From NCBI GenBank assembly GCA_011620245.1, contig WOZN01000325.1:1-8157 (forward strand): 8,157 nucleotides of DNA. The letters are read 5' to 3'. A program made the translations under genes and the position numbers. Each line of letters opens with the position of its first letter. Within the stretch, counting starts at the first letter, position 1. Under the pieces are notes generated by a model that saw nothing but the letters and a program-made list of their open reading frames with translations, made no database searches and was not told the origin of the DNA. Positions 6,318 through 8,157 of the stretch are shown piece by piece. This stretch comes from Acidovorax sp. (GTDB taxonomy: Bacteria; Pseudomonadota; Gammaproteobacteria; Burkholderiales; Burkholderiaceae_C).

Positions 6318-6701
6318 ATGCACCTGAGCGCACAAACCCATTACCAGGCCGAGCTGGATGCCGGCCGCTTTTGCCTGCAGCATTGTCCGCGGTGCCAGAG
6401 CCATGTGTTCACGCCGCGTGAGCTGTGCCCGCACTGCGGCGCCAGTCCGCTGCGCTGGGTGCGCGCGAGCGGCCTGGGCACCGTGTATTCCACCACCACC
6501 ATCGCGCGCAAGGCGGACGCCGGGGGCAACTACAACGTGGCGCTGATCGACCTGGACGAAGGTGTGCGCATGATGAGCCGCGTGGAGGGCGTGGCGCCTG
6601 AGGCGGTGCATATCGGCCAGCGCGTGCAGGCCCATGTGGCGCAAAAGGACGGGCGCGGCCTGGTGCTGTTCCAGCCCGCTGCGCAAGGAGTTGCCGCATG
6701 A
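6318..6701 (+). CDS. DUF35 protein: zinc ribbon plus OB fold, thiolase partner
   Basis: This is a 127-residue small protein of the DUF35 type that binds and supports a thiolase-superfamily enzyme. The N-terminal helix (YQAELDAGRFCLQHC) leads into a zinc ribbon with Cys23-x2-Cys26 and Cys37-x2-Cys40. An OB fold follows, around GLGTVYSTTTIARK (52-65) and NYNVALIDLDEGVRMMSRVEG (71-91). Family members such as the ChsH2 DUF35 domain and BbsA form complexes with thiolase-like proteins (Ltp2, BbsB) and help hold the CoA ester; a similar role here is inferred from the fused gene order. The stop overlaps the thiolase start by ATGA. No Shine-Dalgarno sequence precedes the ATG, which is unusual next to the strong one of the following gene, but the start agrees with the usual family N-terminus. 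Confidence 0.9.
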   Translation: MHLSAQTHYQAELDAGRFCLQHCPRCQSHVFTPRELCPHCGASPLRWVRASGLGTVYSTTTIARKADAGGNYNVALIDLDEGVRMMSRVEGVAPEAVHIGQRVQAHVAQKDGRGLVLFQPAAQGVAA

Positions 6702-7906
6702 ACCGCATTCCCCAATCCCACCTGGACGCCGCCGCCGTGAACCGCCCGCTGCGCGGGCGCGTGGCCATCGCCGGCGCCGCCACCTATGGCTGCGGCGAGT
6801 CGCCCGGCATGGACGACATGACGCTGCTGGTGCGCGCTGCGCAGGCAGCCGTGGCCGACGCGGGCCTGACCATGCAGGACATCGATGGCCTGGCCACCTG
6901 CAGCGTCAACGCCAGCATGTGGACCATGCCGGTCATCGAACACCTCGGGCTCAACCCGACCTACGTGGACGGCACCATGATCGGCGGGTCGAGCTTCATC
7001 GCCCACCTGCTGCCCGCGATCCGTGCGCTGGAGGCCGGCCAGTGTAAGGCGGTGCTGGTGTGCTACGGCAGCGCCCAGCGCTCGGCCACCTTCGGCCGCA
7101 AGGAAAGCGTGGCCGCGCGCCGCTTTTTGGACCCGCAGCCCTACGAGTTCCCCTACGATCCGGTGCTGCCCGTGGCCGCCTATGCGCTGGCCGCCGCGCG
7201 CCACATGCATGAGTTCGGCACCACGCGCGAGCAGCTGGCCGAGGTGGCCGTGGCCGCCCGTGCCTGGGCGCAGCAGAACCCGGAGGCCTTCATGCGCGAC
7301 CCGCTCACCATCGAGGACGTGCTCGCGGCCCGGCCCATCGCCAGCCCGCTCACCGCGCGCGACTGCTGCCTGGTGACGGACGGTGGCGGCGCCATCGTGC
7401 TCACCCGCGCCGAGCGTGCGCGCGACCTGGCGCGGCCCCCGGTTTATGTGCTGGGCAATGCCACGGCGATCTGGAACCGCCAGATTTCCTGCATGCCCGA
7501 CCTGACCACGACAGCGGCCGCGCAGTCGGGCGCGCAGGCCTTTGCGATGGCGGGGCTGACGGCGGCCGACATGGACATGGCGCAGCTGTACGACGCCTTC
7601 ACCATCAACACCCTGCTGTTCCTGGAAGACTTGGGCTTTTGCGCCAAGGGCGAGGGTGGTGCCTTTGTGCAGAACGGCGGCATCGCGCCCGGCGGGCGCC
7701 TGGCCGTGAACACCAATGGTGGCGGCCTGTCGTGCGTGCACCCGGGCATGTACGGCATCTTTGCGCTCATCGAGGCCGTGCGCCAGCTGCGCGGCGAGGC
7801 CGGCGCGCGCCAACTCCAGCGCCATCGTACGGCCGTGGTGCATGGCAACGGCGGCACGCTGTCGAGCCAGTCCACGGCAGTGCTTGGCACGGCCGAAACC
7901 CTCTGA
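6698..7906 (+). CDS. Thiolase-superfamily protein (SCP-x/lipid-transfer, Ltp2- or BbsB-like)
   Basis: This 402-residue protein would cleave or form a carbon-carbon bond next to a CoA thioester, either as a thiolase or as a retro-aldolase. The start is set by AAGGAG seven bases before the ATG. Thiolase-fold marks are the N-terminal VAIAGAATYGCGES, the central YDAFTIN (298-304), and NTNGGGLSCVHPGMYG (338-353), whose His348 matches the catalytic His of classical thiolases. The usual nucleophile cysteine is replaced in IGGSSF (95-100, Ser98/Ser99). The second catalytic cysteine of the C-terminal CxGGG motif appears as HGNGG (382-386). Loss of both is known in thiolase-like proteins that pair with DUF35 partners, and the preceding gene is exactly such a partner, overlapping by ATGA. 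These residue assignments were made by eye, without an alignment. The substrate is unknown; the next gene, an acyl-CoA dehydrogenase, supports a CoA-ester degradation role. Confidence 0.9.
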   Translation: MNRIPQSHLDAAAVNRPLRGRVAIAGAATYGCGESPGMDDMTLLVRAAQAAVADAGLTMQDIDGLATCSVNASMWTMPVIEHLGLNPTYVDGTMIGGSSFIAHLLPAIRALEAGQCKAVLVCYGSAQRSATFGRKESVAARRFLDPQPYEFPYDPVLPVAAYALAAARHMHEFGTTREQLAEVAVAARAWAQQNPEAFMRDPLTIEDVLAARPIASPLTARDCCLVTDGGGAIVLTRAERARDLARPPVYVLGNATAIWNRQISCMPDLTTTAAAQSGAQAFAMAGLTAADMDMAQLYDAFTINTLLFLEDLGFCAKGEGGAFVQNGGIAPGGRLAVNTNGGGLSCVHPGMYGIFALIEAVRQLRGEAGARQLQRHRTAVVHGNGGTLSSQSTAVLGTAETL

Positions 7907-7936
7907 TCCCCGAATCTCGAAGAAAGAACCACCACC

Positions 7937-8157
7937 ATGATCCGCGACCCAGAAATCCTGGAAGCCCTGCTCGACAGCGTGCGCCGCTTTGTGCGCGAGC
8001 GCCTGGTGCCGGCCGAAAACGAAGTGGCCGAGACCGACGAAATCCCCGAGTCCATCGTGCAGGAGATGCGCGAGCTGGGCCTGTTCGGCATGACCATTCC
8101 CGAGCGGTTCGGCGGGCTTGAGCTGACCATGGAGGAGGAATGCCGCGTGCTGCTGGA
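7937..8157 (+). CDS. Acyl-CoA dehydrogenase, N-terminal part, cut by window end
   Basis: The first 73 codons of an FAD-dependent acyl-CoA dehydrogenase are present and the frame runs off the window. The sequence MIRDPEILEALLDSVRRFVR is the first helix, followed by ERLVPAENEVAETDEIP and the conserved ELGLFGMTIPERFGG (46-60), the signature of the family's N-terminal helical domain. The enzyme would introduce a double bond alpha-beta to a CoA thioester and pass electrons to ETF. Only 30 bases separate it from the thiolase stop, so it is most likely in the same operon. The ribosome binding site is weak (AAGAAAG, about nine bases upstream). The catalytic base and substrate-specificity region lie beyond the window, so the acyl group cannot be predicted. 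Confidence 0.9.
   Translation, partial: MIRDPEILEALLDSVRRFVRERLVPAENEVAETDEIPESIVQEMRELGLFGMTIPERFGGLELTMEEECRVLL

Noticed and set aside
6530..7843. Minus-strand open frame (437 codons) opposite the DUF35 and thiolase genes
   Set aside because: Antisense shadow rich in Gly, Arg, His and Ala; the plus-strand genes are unambiguous.
1..8157. CRISPR array, tRNA, rRNA, intact insertion sequence or prophage genes
   Set aside because: No regularly spaced repeats, no RNA gene signatures and no complete transposase or phage gene were seen on either strand.

Overview
The window is GC-rich, with short intergenic gaps, ATGA start/stop overlaps and a catabolic gene set (acyl-CoA dehydrogenase, thiolase plus DUF35 protein, branched-chain-type solute-binding protein). 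This fits a betaproteobacterium of the Burkholderiales, most likely the Comamonadaceae (Acidovorax/Delftia/Comamonas type). That assignment is inferred from gene style and was not tested by a search.

Layout. 1-658 (+): the C-terminal two thirds of a zinc-type alcohol dehydrogenase, cut by the window edge. 659-1089: a gap with no gene, holding a 27-codon tail of an IS3-family transposase OrfB. 1090-2022 (-): an AraC-family regulator with its own promoter and GTG start. 2023-2833: about 800 bases with no convincing gene, including a block of about 490 bp bounded by an 11-bp perfect inverted repeat. 2834-5855 (-): a tightly coupled three-gene operon, read as solute-binding protein, then an internally deleted alcohol dehydrogenase, then an NAD(P)-dependent aldehyde dehydrogenase of the GabD type. 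Both junctions are ATGA overlaps. 5856-6317: a divergent control region with a near-perfect 11-bp direct repeat and two imperfect palindromes. 6318-8157 (+): DUF35 zinc-ribbon/OB-fold protein, thiolase-superfamily protein (ATGA overlap), and the start of an acyl-CoA dehydrogenase that runs off the window.

How the genes fit together (inference): the two divergent units look like parts of one catabolic island. The periplasmic binding protein would capture an organic acid or related small molecule. The alcohol and aldehyde dehydrogenases would oxidise an alcohol to an acid. The acyl-CoA dehydrogenase and the thiolase/DUF35 pair would shorten the CoA ester by a beta-oxidation-like or retro-aldol route. 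The substrate cannot be read from the sequence. No permease or ATPase for the transporter and no CoA ligase lie in the window.

Most notable: the operon's alcohol dehydrogenase has lost about 260 residues in frame, including the catalytic zinc domain and the nucleotide-binding fold, yet keeps both translational-coupling junctions. The thiolase-like protein appears to lack both classical catalytic cysteines. I see no tRNA, rRNA, CRISPR array, intact insertion sequence, or clear evidence of a wholly new system.
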